This document shows positions 18,358-26,582 of a stretch of DNA of 64,000 bases, one piece after another (position 1 is the first letter of the stretch; each line of letters begins with the position of its first letter). The stretch spans positions 1 through 64,000 of the forward strand of contig MKTU01000036.1 of the NCBI GenBank assembly GCA_001898415.1. Reading direction: 5' to 3'. Below the pieces are notes generated by a model. It was not told the DNA's origin. It saw nothing but the letters and a program-made list of their open reading frames with translations, and searched no databases. The DNA comes from Rhodanobacter sp. 67-28 (GTDB lineage: Bacteria; Pseudomonadota; Gammaproteobacteria; Xanthomonadales; Rhodanobacteraceae). The translations under genes and the position numbers were made by a program.

Positions 18358-19247
18358 GCACGCCCCTGCCACCGAACGATCCCGCCACCCCGGACGAGAA
18401 GCTGCCCGGCGAAGCCGAAGTGGCCGCGCTGTACCGGCATCTGCCGCGGCGCGAGCCCGGTCCGGAGCTGGACGCGGCCGTGCTGCATGCCGCGGCGCAT
18501 GCGCTCGGCGTCGACCGGGCGCCGTTGCACGTCGAACGCCGCAAGAACCCGCGCGAGTCCGGCGACTGGGTACACCCCAAGCCGTTGTCGGCGATCAAGG
18601 CTCGCGCGATCCCGTCGGTCGACCCGGCCGCGCGCGCACGCCGTCGCCCCATGCCGCACTGGCTGGTGGCGCTGGGCAGCGCGGCCAGCCTGGTGCTGGT
18701 TGCCGGCCTGGCCTGGCACATGCGCTCGACGTCGCCGGCTTCGCCGCTGCCGACCGAAACGGCCGCGCCGGCGCAGGCCGTCACGCTGCCCACTGCCGGG
18801 CAAGCTGCCGATCGCGCCGTTACCGCCGCGGCGCCGTCACCGCGCACGCAGGCAACAGAAGTGGCCGAGCGCCAGTCGACGGCTGCCAGGAAACAAGCCG
18901 CCGCCCCTGCCGTCGTCGCGGCAAGGATGGCCCCACCGCCGCCGCCGGTGACGCCGATGGCCAAGGCGTCATTGCAACCGCAGATGGCCGCAGCCCCACC
19001 GGCACCGCCGCCACCGCCGCTGCCGGCAATGCTCCAGGTGCCCGCGCCGCCAGCGGACACCGTCGCGAAGGAAGCCGCACCAGCGACGGCTGGCGTCATC
19101 ACTCCGGCCGAGGAGCTGGCGCGGATCGAGCAGCTGTTCGCGCAAGGCGAGCAGCACGAGGCACGCCAGCGCCTGCTCGATTTCCACCACGCCCACCCGC
19201 AATGGCCGCTGCCGCCGGAGCTGCAGGCGAAACTGCCCAAACCGTGA
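18354..19247 (+). CDS. putative anti-sigma factor, single-pass membrane protein
   Basis: This 297-residue protein has an N-terminal cytoplasmic part (about 1-100) with a helix LPGEAEVAALYRHLPRRE that could hold the sigma factor, one membrane helix (about 101-118, HWLVALGSAASLVLVAGLAW) and a long Ala/Pro/Gln-rich periplasmic stretch (about 120-250) with runs of prolines, ending in a short helical ELARIEQLFAQGEQHEARQ domain. No zinc-binding HxxxCxxC motif is seen, so it is not a ZAS-type anti-sigma factor. The role is inferred from the four-base overlap with the sigma gene. It also overlaps the YigZ gene (GTGA). Confidence 0.7.
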   Translation: MSTPLPPNDPATPDEKLPGEAEVAALYRHLPRREPGPELDAAVLHAAAHALGVDRAPLHVERRKNPRESGDWVHPKPLSAIKARAIPSVDPAARARRRPMPHWLVALGSAASLVLVAGLAWHMRSTSPASPLPTETAAPAQAVTLPTAGQAADRAVTAAAPSPRTQATEVAERQSTAARKQAAAPAVVAARMAPPPPPVTPMAKASLQPQMAAAPPAPPPPPLPAMLQVPAPPADTVAKEAAPATAGVITPAEELARIEQLFAQGEQHEARQRLLDFHHAHPQWPLPPELQAKLPKP

Positions 19248-19840
19248 GCGAGCCGCTGTCCACCGTCGCCGCGCGTTGCCGCCACCAGCAGGACATCCGC
19301 AAGAGCCGCTTCCTCGCCATCGCCGAGCCGGTGACCTCGCCCGCCCAGGCGCTGGCCTTCCTGCGCGAGGTCGCCGACCCGGCCGCCACGCACAATTGCT
19401 GGGCCTGGCGCATGGGCCGGGACTACCGCTTCAACGACGACGGCGAACCCGGCGGCACCGCGGGCCGACCGATCCTGCAGGCGATCGAGGGCCAGCAGAT
19501 GGACGGCGTGATGGTGGTGGTCACGCGCTGGTACGGCGGCATCAAGCTCGGCGCCGGCGGCCTCGCCCGCGCCTATGGCGGCACCGCCGCCGAATGCCTG
19601 CGCCTGGCCGAACGGGTGCCGATCGTGGCGATGGCGCGGCTGGGCCTGCACGTGGAATTCGCCGTGCTTGGGGTGCTCAAGGCGCGGCTGAAGGAACTGC
19701 AGGCCGAGACCGAACACGAGGCCTTCGGCGCCGACGGCGTCGAGCTGCAACTGCAACTGCCGCAGAGCCGCGCGGACGACCTGGCGCTGCTGGTGCGCGA
19801 CCTCACCCGCGGCCGCAGCAGGGCGAAACGCCTGGATTGA
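19244..19840 (+). CDS. yigZ: YigZ/IMPACT family protein (UPF0029)
   Basis: This is a 198-residue IMPACT family protein. The N-terminal UPF0029 domain shows the hallmark block: KSRFLAIAEPV, THNCWAWRMG, FNDDGEPGGTAGRPILQAIE and VVVTRWYGGIKLGAGGLARAY. The C-terminal part is the small ferredoxin-like DUF1949 domain. E. coli YigZ has no settled function, and eukaryotic IMPACT inhibits GCN2. GTG 19244 is chosen because it overlaps the preceding stop (GTGA), suggesting coupled translation with the anti-sigma gene. A housekeeping protein at the end of a sigma operon is noteworthy. Confidence 0.92.
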   Translation: MSEPLSTVAARCRHQQDIRKSRFLAIAEPVTSPAQALAFLREVADPAATHNCWAWRMGRDYRFNDDGEPGGTAGRPILQAIEGQQMDGVMVVVTRWYGGIKLGAGGLARAYGGTAAECLRLAERVPIVAMARLGLHVEFAVLGVLKARLKELQAETEHEAFGADGVELQLQLPQSRADDLALLVRDLTRGRSRAKRLD

Positions 19841-19851
19841 CCGCGCCCCGG

Positions 19852-20060
19852 GTAGGGCGGACTCCGTCCGCCGGCTCTTCGCGTGCACCGCAGCCAGACG
19901 CGATGGCGGGCCGTGCCCGCCCTACTCGCTGGATCGACCGCCCCGGGTAGGGCGGACTCCGTCCGCCGGCTCTTCGTATGCATCGCAGCCAGACGCGATG
20001 GCGGGCAGTGCCCGCCCTACTCGCGCCCGCCCGGGTAGGAGCCCGCTCGCGGGCGATGCT
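19852..20060. repeat. tandem REP cluster, two families
   Basis: Two direct copies of a 77-base unit (19852-19928 and 19947-20023) differ at only a few positions. Each starts GTAGGGCGGACTCCGTCCGC and ends GTGCCCGCCCTACTCG, so each can fold into a hairpin with its outer palindromic parts. A single unit of the other family (GTAGGAGCCCGCTCGCGGGC, 20035-20060) follows. Together with 19841-20198 it fills the gap before the ABC exporter. No gene is seen there. Confidence 0.9.
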
Positions 20061-20198
20061 TTCAGGCCGGGAAGGGAATAGGGAATCGCAAGAGCAAGAA
20101 CATGGCGTGTGGTTCGCCGATTGAATCGGCGGCCTTCTGCCCCACTTCAAAGGCTGCGTGCCGCCGTGCGCATTCCTACGGACATCCTGCGAGTATCC

Positions 20199-21971
20199 AT
20201 GAGCGACGCCGCCACCGACACGCCCCGCCCGTCCCGCCGCCTCGGCGCGCTGCGCGGACTGTGGCCGTTCCTGAAACCGCACCGCGCGCTCGCCGTCGGC
20301 TGGCTGGTGTTCCTGGGGTTGTCCTCGGGCGCGTCGCTGACCTTGCCGCTGGCGTTCCGCCACATCATCGACAAGGGCTTCGGCCACGCCAGCCAGACGG
20401 CGATCAACGAGACCTTCATCGCCCTGTTCGGCGTGGCGCTGGTCCTCGCCGTGGCCACGGCGGCGCGCTATTTCTGCATCACCCTGCTGGGCGAACGCGC
20501 GCTGGCTTCCTTGCGGCAGACCCTGTACGCGCAGGTGATCCGGCTGGACGTGGCGTTCTTCGAACGCAGCCGCGTCGGCGAACTGCTGTCGCGCCTCAGC
20601 GCCGATACCGAAGTGGTGCAGACGCTGATCGGCTCGGGCGTGTCGGTGGCATTGCGCAGCGTGGTGATGCTGGTCGGCGCCAGCGCCATGATGGTATGGA
20701 CCGCGCCCTCGCTGGCCGGACTCACCGCGCTGGTGATCCCCGCGGTGATGCTGCCGATTCTCGTCTTCGGCCGCCGCGTGCAGAAACTCTCGCGCGCCAG
20801 CCAGGATCGCCTCGCCGACGCCGCGGCGATCGCCAACGAAACCCTCAACGCCTCCACCGCGGTGAAAGCGTACGCGCGCGAGAACATCGAAAGCACCCGC
20901 TACAGCCACGCGATCCTGCGTGCGCTGGCCACCGCGCGCCGACGCATCGGCATGCGCGCGCTGCTGACCATGGCGGTGATCGTGCTGGTGTTCGGCGCAA
21001 TCACCCTGGTGCTGTGGGCCGGCGCGCGCCATGTGCTGACCGGCACGCTGGACCCCGGCGTGCTCGGCCAGTTCGTGCTCTACGCGGTGTTCGCCGCCGG
21101 CTCGGTCGCCGGCCTCTCCGAGGTCTGGGGCGACGTACTGCGCGCGGCCGGCGCGATGGAGCGCCTGGGCGAACTGCTCAACGAGCGTCCCGAAATCGTC
21201 GCACCGGCGCAGCCGCTCGCCTTGCCCAAGCCGCTCCGCGGCGCGCTGCGCTTCGACGGCGTCAGCTTCCACTACCCGAGCCGCCCCGACGCGCCCGCGC
21301 TGCACGACTTCACGCTGGACGTGCGCCCCGGGGAAACCGTCGCCCTGGTCGGTCCCTCCGGCGCCGGTAAAAGCACGGTGTTCTCGCTGCTGCTGCGCTT
21401 CTACGATCCGCAGTCCGGCCGCATCTGCATCGACGGCATCGACCTGCGCGCGGTGACGCTGGACGACCTGCGCGGCGCGATCGCGCTGGTGCCGCAGGAG
21501 ACCGTGATCTTCAGCGGCAGCGCCGCCGACAACATCCGCTTCGGCCGCGACGGCGCCAGCGACGAGGAAGTGCACGAGGCCGCCCGCGCCGCCGAAGCGC
21601 ACGACTTCATCAGCGCGCTGAACGACGGCTACCAGGCCGAGATGGGCGAACGCGGCGTGCGCCTCTCCGGCGGCCAGCGCCAGCGCATCGCGATCGCCCG
21701 CGCGATCCTGCGCGACGCCCCGCTGCTGCTGCTCGACGAAGCCACCTCGGCGCTGGATGCGCAATCCGAAGCAGCGATCCAGCAAGCACTGGAGCGCCTC
21801 GAAAAAGGCCGCACCACCCTCGTCATCGCCCACCGCCTCGCCACCGTGCAACGTGCCGACCGCATCGTGGTGCTCGACGGCGGCCGCATCGTGGCGCAAG
21901 GCACGCACGACAGTTTGCTGGCCGAGGGTGGCCTGTATGCCGAATTGGCACGGTTGCAGTTCGTGGCCTGA
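20199..21971 (+). CDS. MsbA-like ABC transporter, fused membrane and ATPase domains
   Basis: This half-size ABC exporter of 590 residues acts as a homodimer. The membrane domain (about 25-310) has six hydrophobic segments with the type IV exporter coupling region, and the ATPase domain (about 345-585) has Walker A GPSGAGKST (about 385-393), Q-loop VPQETVIF, signature LSGGQRQRIAIARA (about 488), Walker B LLLLDEATSALD and switch His in IAHRL. It most likely exports a lipid or hydrophobic compound from the inner membrane. This is not necessarily lipid A, because the true msbA usually sits beside lpxK, which is absent here. The start is ATG 20199. The DUF3228 gene follows 33 bases later. Confidence 0.92.
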   Translation: MSDAATDTPRPSRRLGALRGLWPFLKPHRALAVGWLVFLGLSSGASLTLPLAFRHIIDKGFGHASQTAINETFIALFGVALVLAVATAARYFCITLLGERALASLRQTLYAQVIRLDVAFFERSRVGELLSRLSADTEVVQTLIGSGVSVALRSVVMLVGASAMMVWTAPSLAGLTALVIPAVMLPILVFGRRVQKLSRASQDRLADAAAIANETLNASTAVKAYARENIESTRYSHAILRALATARRRIGMRALLTMAVIVLVFGAITLVLWAGARHVLTGTLDPGVLGQFVLYAVFAAGSVAGLSEVWGDVLRAAGAMERLGELLNERPEIVAPAQPLALPKPLRGALRFDGVSFHYPSRPDAPALHDFTLDVRPGETVALVGPSGAGKSTVFSLLLRFYDPQSGRICIDGIDLRAVTLDDLRGAIALVPQETVIFSGSAADNIRFGRDGASDEEVHEAARAAEAHDFISALNDGYQAEMGERGVRLSGGQRQRIAIARAILRDAPLLLLDEATSALDAQSEAAIQQALERLEKGRTTLVIAHRLATVQRADRIVVLDGGRIVAQGTHDSLLAEGGLYAELARLQFVA

Positions 21972-22004
21972 CCCGTATCCCCCAATCCCGAATCCCGGCC
22001 TTCC

Positions 22005-22559
22005 ATGCCTATCGTCCTCACTCCCTTCGCCCGCACCCGACTGTTCCCTCGCGATCGCCGCCGCAGCGCGATCCAGGATTGCACCGCCGAGGAGTTCGAG
22101 CAGCGCCTCAACATCGAAGCACCGTTGAAGGTGCTGGATGGCTACGCGCCGTTCTGCAAGCTGCACGTGCACCGCAACTGGACGTCCACGCGCTGCACTG
22201 CCACGCCGATCACCGAGGCCAACCGCCACCTGCTGCGCTCCGCCTACGAGGCGCGCAGCACCGACGAATTGCCGGTGCTGGTGCGCTGGTTCGAAGGCAT
22301 CGACCCGCCGGTCGCCAACTATCTGCTGCCGATCCTCTACAGCCGCGAACAGCTGGCGAAGGAAGGTTCGCCGATCGACGCCGACTGGGGCGTGGTCGGC
22401 TGCCTCTACACGGCCGAGCCCGAAGAGATCCCGATGGTGCCGATCACCATGCTGCGCAATGCGCTGGGCGTGGAAGAAGGCGGCTCGGGCGTGCCACTGG
22501 ATCGCGCGGCCTATCGGCGCGCCGTGGCGTTCTGGGAACGGCACGCGAACTGGCGCTGA
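22005..22559 (+). CDS. DUF3228 family protein
   Basis: This 184-residue soluble protein is assigned to DUF3228 on general resemblance: LTPFARTRLFPR at the start, IQDCTAEEFEQRLN, KVLDGYAPFCKLHVHRNWT and a conserved GVVGCLYTAEPEEIPM block toward the C-terminus. It has no signal peptide, membrane segment or known catalytic motif. The family has no described function. It lies 33 bases after the ABC exporter gene and probably shares its transcript. It converges with the alcohol dehydrogenase gene. Confidence 0.8.
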   Translation: MPIVLTPFARTRLFPRDRRRSAIQDCTAEEFEQRLNIEAPLKVLDGYAPFCKLHVHRNWTSTRCTATPITEANRHLLRSAYEARSTDELPVLVRWFEGIDPPVANYLLPILYSREQLAKEGSPIDADWGVVGCLYTAEPEEIPMVPITMLRNALGVEEGGSGVPLDRAAYRRAVAFWERHANWR

Positions 22560-22631
22560 GCAAAGCAAGCCGCGAAGAGCGACCTCGCCCCGGCCCTCCC
22601 CTGCCATCGCAGGGGAGGGAGCACATCCAGA

Positions 22632-23684
22632 TCAACTGGCCAGCGAGCTGTTGTCGATCACGAAGCGGTACTTCACGTCGCCCTTGACCATGCGATCGTA
22701 GGCCTCGTCGATCTGCTGCGCGCGGATCATCTCGATGTCGGAGACGATGCCCTTGTCGGCGCAGAAGTCCAGCATCTCCTGCGTCTCGGCGATGCCACCG
22801 ATCAGCGAGCCGGCAATCGCACGACGCTTGAAGATCAGGTTGCCGATGTTCGGCGTCGGATGCGGGTGCTCCGGCACCCCGACCAGCACCATGGTGCCGT
22901 CGCGCTTGAGCAGGCTGGTGTAGGCATCCAGCGAGTGGCTGGCGGCGACGGTGTTGAGGATGAAATCGAAGCTGCCCGCGTGCGCCTTCATCTCGCCGGC
23001 GTTGCGCGATACCACCACCTCGTTCGCGCCCAGGTCCAGCGCCGCCTGGCGCTTGCCGTCCGACGTGGTGAAGGCCACCACGTGCGCGCCCATCGCGTGG
23101 GCAAGCTTCACGCCCATGTGGCCCAGCCCGCCGATGCCGACCACGCCGACCTTGCTGCCGGGGCCGACCTTCCAGTGCCGCAGCGGCGAGTAGGTGGTGA
23201 TGCCGGCGCACAGCAGCGGCGCGACGGCGGCCAGTTGCGACTCGGGGTGGCGGATCTTCAGCACGAACTTCTTGTCGACCACGATGCGCTGCGAGTAGCC
23301 GCCCAGCGTGTGCCCGGGCGCGTCCGCGGTCGGGCCGTTGTAGGTGCCGACGAAGCCGTTCTCGCAATACTGCTCCAGCCCTTCGTCGCAGGCTGCGCAA
23401 TGCTGGCAACTGCCTACAAGGCAACCCACGCCCACCGTATCGCCGACCTTGAAGCCGGTCACCTCGCCGCCTACGGCGCTCACATGGCCGACGATCTCGT
23501 GACCCGGCACACAGGGATACAAGGTGCCGCCCCATTCGGAGCGCACGGTATGCAGGTCGGAGTGGCACACGCCGCAATAGGCGATCTCGATCTGCACGTC
23601 CTGCGGACCGGGCGCGCGGCGCTCGATGTCGAGGGCTTGCAGGGGCTTGTCGGCGGCATGTGCGCCGTAGGCTTTGGTGGTCAT
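22632..23684 (-). CDS. zinc-dependent NAD(P) alcohol dehydrogenase (YahK/AdhC-like)
   Basis: This 350-residue medium-chain dehydrogenase is of the cinnamyl-alcohol/YahK group, which reduces a broad range of aldehydes with NADPH. The catalytic zinc site is in GVCHSDLH and GHEIVGHV, the structural zinc Cys cluster in [17 protein letters not shown] (spacing C-x2-C-x2-C-x7-C), and the Rossmann motif in [15 protein letters not shown] 23684 gives the family-typical MTTKAYGAH start. It is divergent from catalase with 215 bases between. That spacer has no obvious OxyR-type site, but a shared stress regulation is possible. Confidence 0.92.
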   Translation of the reverse strand: MTTKAYGAHAADKPLQALDIERRAPGPQDVQIEIAYCGVCHSDLHTVRSEWGGTLYPCVPGHEIVGHVSAVGGEVTGFKVGDTVGVGCLVGSCQHCAACDEGLEQYCENGFVGTYNGPTADAPGHTLGGYSQRIVVDKKFVLKIRHPESQLAAVAPLLCAGITTYSPLRHWKVGPGSKVGVVGIGGLGHMGVKLAHAMGAHVVAFTTSDGKRQAALDLGANEVVVSRNAGEMKAHAGSFDFILNTVAASHSLDAYTSLLKRDGTMVLVGVPEHPHPTPNIGNLIFKRRAIAGSLIGGIAETQEMLDFCADKGIVSDIEMIRAQQIDEAYDRMVKGDVKYRFVIDNSSLAS

Positions 23685-23899
23685 GGCGGTTCCTTGGCTC
23701 GGGGATGGGGAGAAAATGCAGGGTTCGACCTCGCACGATATTCCTGATCGCGCCGATTCTCCATCCCGTGGCCGGTTTCGCACGCGCTGCAGCGCGGCCT
23801 ATCGTCCCGATTGGAAATACCGAATGGCGTGCCCGCGCGGTTGGAGGCAGACTGGGTCCGGTCACCTCGACCAACCTGCATCGAAGGAGGCAAGTCCCC

Positions 23900-25399
23900 A
23901 TGTCCCACGACAAGAACAAGTCCGCCAGCGGTTCCACTACCGGCGCCGGCGCCCCTGCCGTCAGCGATCGCAACTCGCTGAGCATCGGCCCGAACGGCCC
24001 GCTGCTGCTGCACGACGTGCACTTCCTCGAACAGATGGCGCACTTCAACCGCGAGAAGGTGCCCGAGCGCCAGCCGCACGCCAAGGGTGCCGGCGCGTTC
24101 GGCGTGCTGCAGGTTACCGAGGATGTGTCCCGTTACACGCGCGCGGCGCTGTTCCGGAAGGGTGCGAAGACCGACATGCTGGCGCGCTTCTCCACCGTCG
24201 CCGGCGAATCGGGCAGCCCGGATACCTGGCGCGACGTGCGCGGCTTCTCGCTGAAGTTCTACACCGACGAAGGCAACTACGACCTGGTCGGCAACAACAC
24301 GCCGGTGTTCTTCCTGCGCGATCCGATGAAGTTCCCGCACTTCATCCGCAGCCAGAAGCGCCTGCCGGATTCGGGCCTGCGCGACAACCACATGCAATGG
24401 GACTTCTGGACGTCCAATCCGGAAACCGCTCACCAGGTGACTTACGTGATGGGCGAGCGCGGCCTGCCGCGCACCTGGCGGCACATGAACGGGTACGGCT
24501 CGCACACCTACATGTGGATCAATGCCGCCGGCGAGAAGTTCTGGGTGAAATACCATTTCCACACCCGCCAGGGCATGGCGTTCTTCAACAACGCCGAAGC
24601 GGCCGCGATGGCCGGCGAGAACGCCGACTTCCACCGCGCCGACCTGTTCAACGCGATCAAGCGCGGCGAATTTCCCGTGTGGGACCTGTCGGTGCAGGTG
24701 ATGCCGTATGCGGAGGCGAAGAACTACCGCTTCAATCCGTTCGACCTGACCAAGGTGTGGCCGCACAAGGACTACCCGCTGATCAAGGTCGGCACGATGA
24801 CCTTGAACCGCAACCCGGAGAACTTCTTCGCGCAGATCGAGCAGGCCGCGTTCTCGCCGGGCAACACCGTGCCGGGTATCGGCCTGTCGCCGGACAAGAT
24901 GCTGCTCGGCCGCGCGTTCGCCTACGCCGATGCCCAGCGCAACCGCATCGGCACCAACTTCCACCAGCTGCCGGTGAACCAGCCCAAGGTGCCGGTGAAC
25001 ACGTACATGTTCGACGGCCAGATGGCCTACCACCACAGCGGCAACGCCCCGGTGCATGCACCCAACAGCGGCGGGCGCCCGTGGTCGGACGACACCGGCC
25101 CGGTCGAGAACGGCTGGGAAGCCGACGGCGAGATGGTACGCAGCGCATACACGCAGCACGCGGAGGACGACGACTTCGGCCAGGCCGGCACCCTGGTGCG
25201 CGAGGTGTGGAACGACGCCCAGCGCGCGCAGTTCGTCGACCAGGTCGCCGGCAGCCTGCTCGGCGGCGTGCGCAGCCCGGTGCTGGAACGCGCCTTTGCT
25301 TACTGGAAAAGCGTGGACGCGAAAATCGGCCAGCAGATCGAGGACAAGGTCCGTGCCGGCAGCGCATCGGAACCGGCCGAGGGCATGGGCGAAGGTTGA
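23900..25399 (+). CDS. monofunctional haem catalase
   Basis: This small-subunit haem catalase of 499 residues converts hydrogen peroxide to water and oxygen. The catalytic His is residue 60 in [10 protein letters not shown], the distal Asn is near 134 in [13 protein letters not shown], and the haem-iron Tyr is near 342 in [14 protein letters not shown]. No signal peptide is seen, so it is cytoplasmic. The length matches clade 3/clade 1 small enzymes rather than the 700-residue HPII type. The start is certain: GAAGGAGG lies a few bases before ATG 23900. It is divergent from an aldehyde/alcohol reductase gene, a pair compatible with a reactive-oxygen/electrophile response. Confidence 0.95.
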   Translation: MSHDKNKSASGSTTGAGAPAVSDRNSLSIGPNGPLLLHDVHFLEQMAHFNREKVPERQPHAKGAGAFGVLQVTEDVSRYTRAALFRKGAKTDMLARFSTVAGESGSPDTWRDVRGFSLKFYTDEGNYDLVGNNTPVFFLRDPMKFPHFIRSQKRLPDSGLRDNHMQWDFWTSNPETAHQVTYVMGERGLPRTWRHMNGYGSHTYMWINAAGEKFWVKYHFHTRQGMAFFNNAEAAAMAGENADFHRADLFNAIKRGEFPVWDLSVQVMPYAEAKNYRFNPFDLTKVWPHKDYPLIKVGTMTLNRNPENFFAQIEQAAFSPGNTVPGIGLSPDKMLLGRAFAYADAQRNRIGTNFHQLPVNQPKVPVNTYMFDGQMAYHHSGNAPVHAPNSGGRPWSDDTGPVENGWEADGEMVRSAYTQHAEDDDFGQAGTLVREVWNDAQRAQFVDQVAGSLLGGVRSPVLERAFAYWKSVDAKIGQQIEDKVRAGSASEPAEGMGEG

Positions 25400-25433
25400 T
25401 CGCCCTCACACCCTGTCGACTCCCGTCACACCC

Positions 25434-25524
25434 GTAGGAGCCCGCTCGCGGGCGATGCTCTTGTCGGGTGTCGGGGTTCGACAGCCGCAAACCAAAACAG
25501 CATCGCCCGCGAGCGGGCTCCTAC
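25434..25524. repeat. inverted REP pair (GTAGGAGCCCGCTCGCGGGC family)
   Basis: Two 26-base units in opposite orientation, 25434-25459 and 25499-25524, with 39 bases between, are perfectly complementary and would fold into one long hairpin downstream of catalase. The remainder of 25400-25676 shows no gene. A GAAGAAGGAG ribosome site for the next gene lies at its end. Confidence 0.9.
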
Positions 25525-25676
25525 TGGCGACGGCTTCCCGGTGGCACTGTCTGCTGAACCAGCATTCATCACGTTCACGCAGCCATTTCACCGGCACTGC
25601 TTCCATCGGACTCCCCATGAGTCGGCGCCCGGCCAGTCCTGGCCGGCTGGCGACATCACCGAAGAAGGAGTCACTG

Positions 25677-26177
25677 ATGACCAAGCACACACTTCCGCTG
25701 TTGATCGGCCTGTCCGTGTGCACGGCAGCCATGGCGCAGCAGGCGCCCGCCCCCGCGCAATCCGGCACCACCACGCAGATCGTCACCACGACCACTCACT
25801 GGGGCACGCAGCCGCCGGAAGGCGCGCTGACCGAGGACGCCATCAAGACCGCGATCGCCAATGCCGGCTACAAGGAGGTCAAGGGACTCAAGTTCGAGGA
25901 CGGCGTGTGGCGCAGCCAGGCACGCGGCGGCAACGACCAGTGGGCGAAGATCACCGTGGGACCGGTCAGCGGCAAGGTCTACGTCACCGACGCCCCGTCC
26001 AGGCTCAACAAGGACGAAATCAAGGCCAAGCTCACCGCCGCCGGCTACGAGAAGATCCACGACGTGGAATACGAGCACGGCCTGTGGAGCGCCGAAGCCG
26101 ACACCGCCCGCGGCACCGATGTCGAACTGCTGGTCGACCCCGACGACGGCAGCGTGGTGGCCAAGTCGCGCGACTGA
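25677..26177 (+). CDS. secreted PepSY-like protein
   Basis: This 166-residue protein has a cleavable signal peptide (residues 1-20, ending AMAQQ). The mature part has two similar units of about 55 residues: TEDAIKTAIANAGYKEVKGL-EDGVWRSQA and NKDEIKAKLTAAGYEKIHDV-EHGLWSAEA, each followed by a strand that ends in SGKVYVTD or DGSVVAKS. This is the PepSY pattern, a periplasmic fold often involved in inhibiting peptidases or binding ligands. Whether it inhibits a protease is unknown. The ribosome site GAAGAAGGAG is strong, and a strong terminator follows, so it is a single-gene unit. Confidence 0.8.
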   Translation: MTKHTLPLLIGLSVCTAAMAQQAPAPAQSGTTTQIVTTTTHWGTQPPEGALTEDAIKTAIANAGYKEVKGLKFEDGVWRSQARGGNDQWAKITVGPVSGKVYVTDAPSRLNKDEIKAKLTAAGYEKIHDVEYEHGLWSAEADTARGTDVELLVDPDDGSVVAKSRD

Positions 26178-26201
26178 CATGGGGTTTGCCGACACTGAAA
26201 A

Positions 26202-26234
26202 CCCGATGCCTTGATGGCATCGGGCTTTTCATTT
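26202..26234 (+). terminator. rho-independent terminator after the PepSY gene
   Basis: Perfect 9-base stem CCCGATGCC / GGCATCGGG with loop TTGAT, followed by CTTTTCATTT. It begins 25 bases after the stop codon of the PepSY-like gene. Confidence 0.92.
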
Positions 26235-26244
26235 CAGGGGCGGC

Positions 26245-26361
26245 TCAATCGAAATGCTCCATGTCTTCCGGCAAGCCCAGCCAGGAATGCTGACGCCCTT
26301 CATGGACCGATACCTGCGGCGGCGGAAAACCCGGGTCGGCGCCATTCAGCCAATTGCGCAC
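26245..26361 (-). CDS. micro-ORF or gene remnant (38 codons)
   Basis: A short frame on the minus strand starts with GTG 26361 and reads MRNWLNGADPGFPPP, ending with HSWLGLPEDMEHFD and TGA. The composition (Trp, His, Pro-rich but well-formed) looks more like real protein than a chance frame. I do not recognise a family. It starts 5-6 bases from a plausible transcription start of the shared AT-rich promoter at 26373-26380. It could be a small leaderless gene, or the surviving 3' end of a longer gene whose 5' part was lost. Confidence 0.35.
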   Translation of the reverse strand: MRNWLNGADPGFPPPQVSVHEGRQHSWLGLPEDMEHFD

Positions 26362-26380
26362 AGGCCTATTAAGGTATAAT
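26354..26380 (+). promoter_or_regulatory. strong promoter, possibly bidirectional
   Basis: TTGCGC (26354-26359), 15 bases, then TATAAT (26375-26380), the best -10 box seen in this GC-rich window. The opposite strand reads ATTATACC, a usable -10 for the divergent micro-ORF. Transcription to the right should start about 7-8 bases after the box, at the GTG at 26388, giving a leaderless message. Confidence 0.7.
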
Positions 26381-26387
26381 GGACGCC

Positions 26388-26576
26388 GTGAAGTCCGCCA
26401 AGCCGACCATCCCCAACAAGAAGCCGCTCCGCGCCGCCAAAGCGCCCAGCCAGCGGGCCATCGTCCGTGCAGTGGCCAGTTCCACCGCTATCGAAACCGG
26501 CAAGAGCATCCGCCAGGTCGAAGAGTCCTTGCTCGGCAAGAACCCCAAGCTTCGCGGAATCGCACTGGCAAGCTGA
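26388..26576 (+). CDS. small basic protein convergent with fic
   Basis: This 62-residue, Lys/Arg/Ala-rich protein starts MKSAKPTIPNKKPLRAAKAP. It has a middle helix RAIVRAVASSTAIETGKSI and a C-terminal helix RQVEESLLGKNPKLRG. I choose GTG 26388 instead of ATG 26379, because that ATG lies inside the TATAAT box. No ribosome site precedes it, in line with a leaderless transcript. The segment SSTAIETG recalls, without matching, the S-x-x-x-E-(G/N) helix of small Fic antitoxins. It ends six bases from the end of the convergent fic gene. An antitoxin or modulator role is inference, and it could equally be an unrelated DNA-binding small protein. Confidence 0.6.
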   Translation: MKSAKPTIPNKKPLRAAKAPSQRAIVRAVASSTAIETGKSIRQVEESLLGKNPKLRGIALAS

Positions 26577-26582
26577 CTCCTC

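Noticed and set aside
19852-20023. Possible CRISPR or tandem gene duplication
   Set aside because: There are only two copies of 77 bases with hairpin-forming ends, no spacer pattern and no cas genes. It fits REP units.
23685-23899. OxyR binding site between the alcohol dehydrogenase and catalase genes
   Set aside because: No ATAG-spaced tetranucleotide series could be picked out, only GC-rich partial palindromes.
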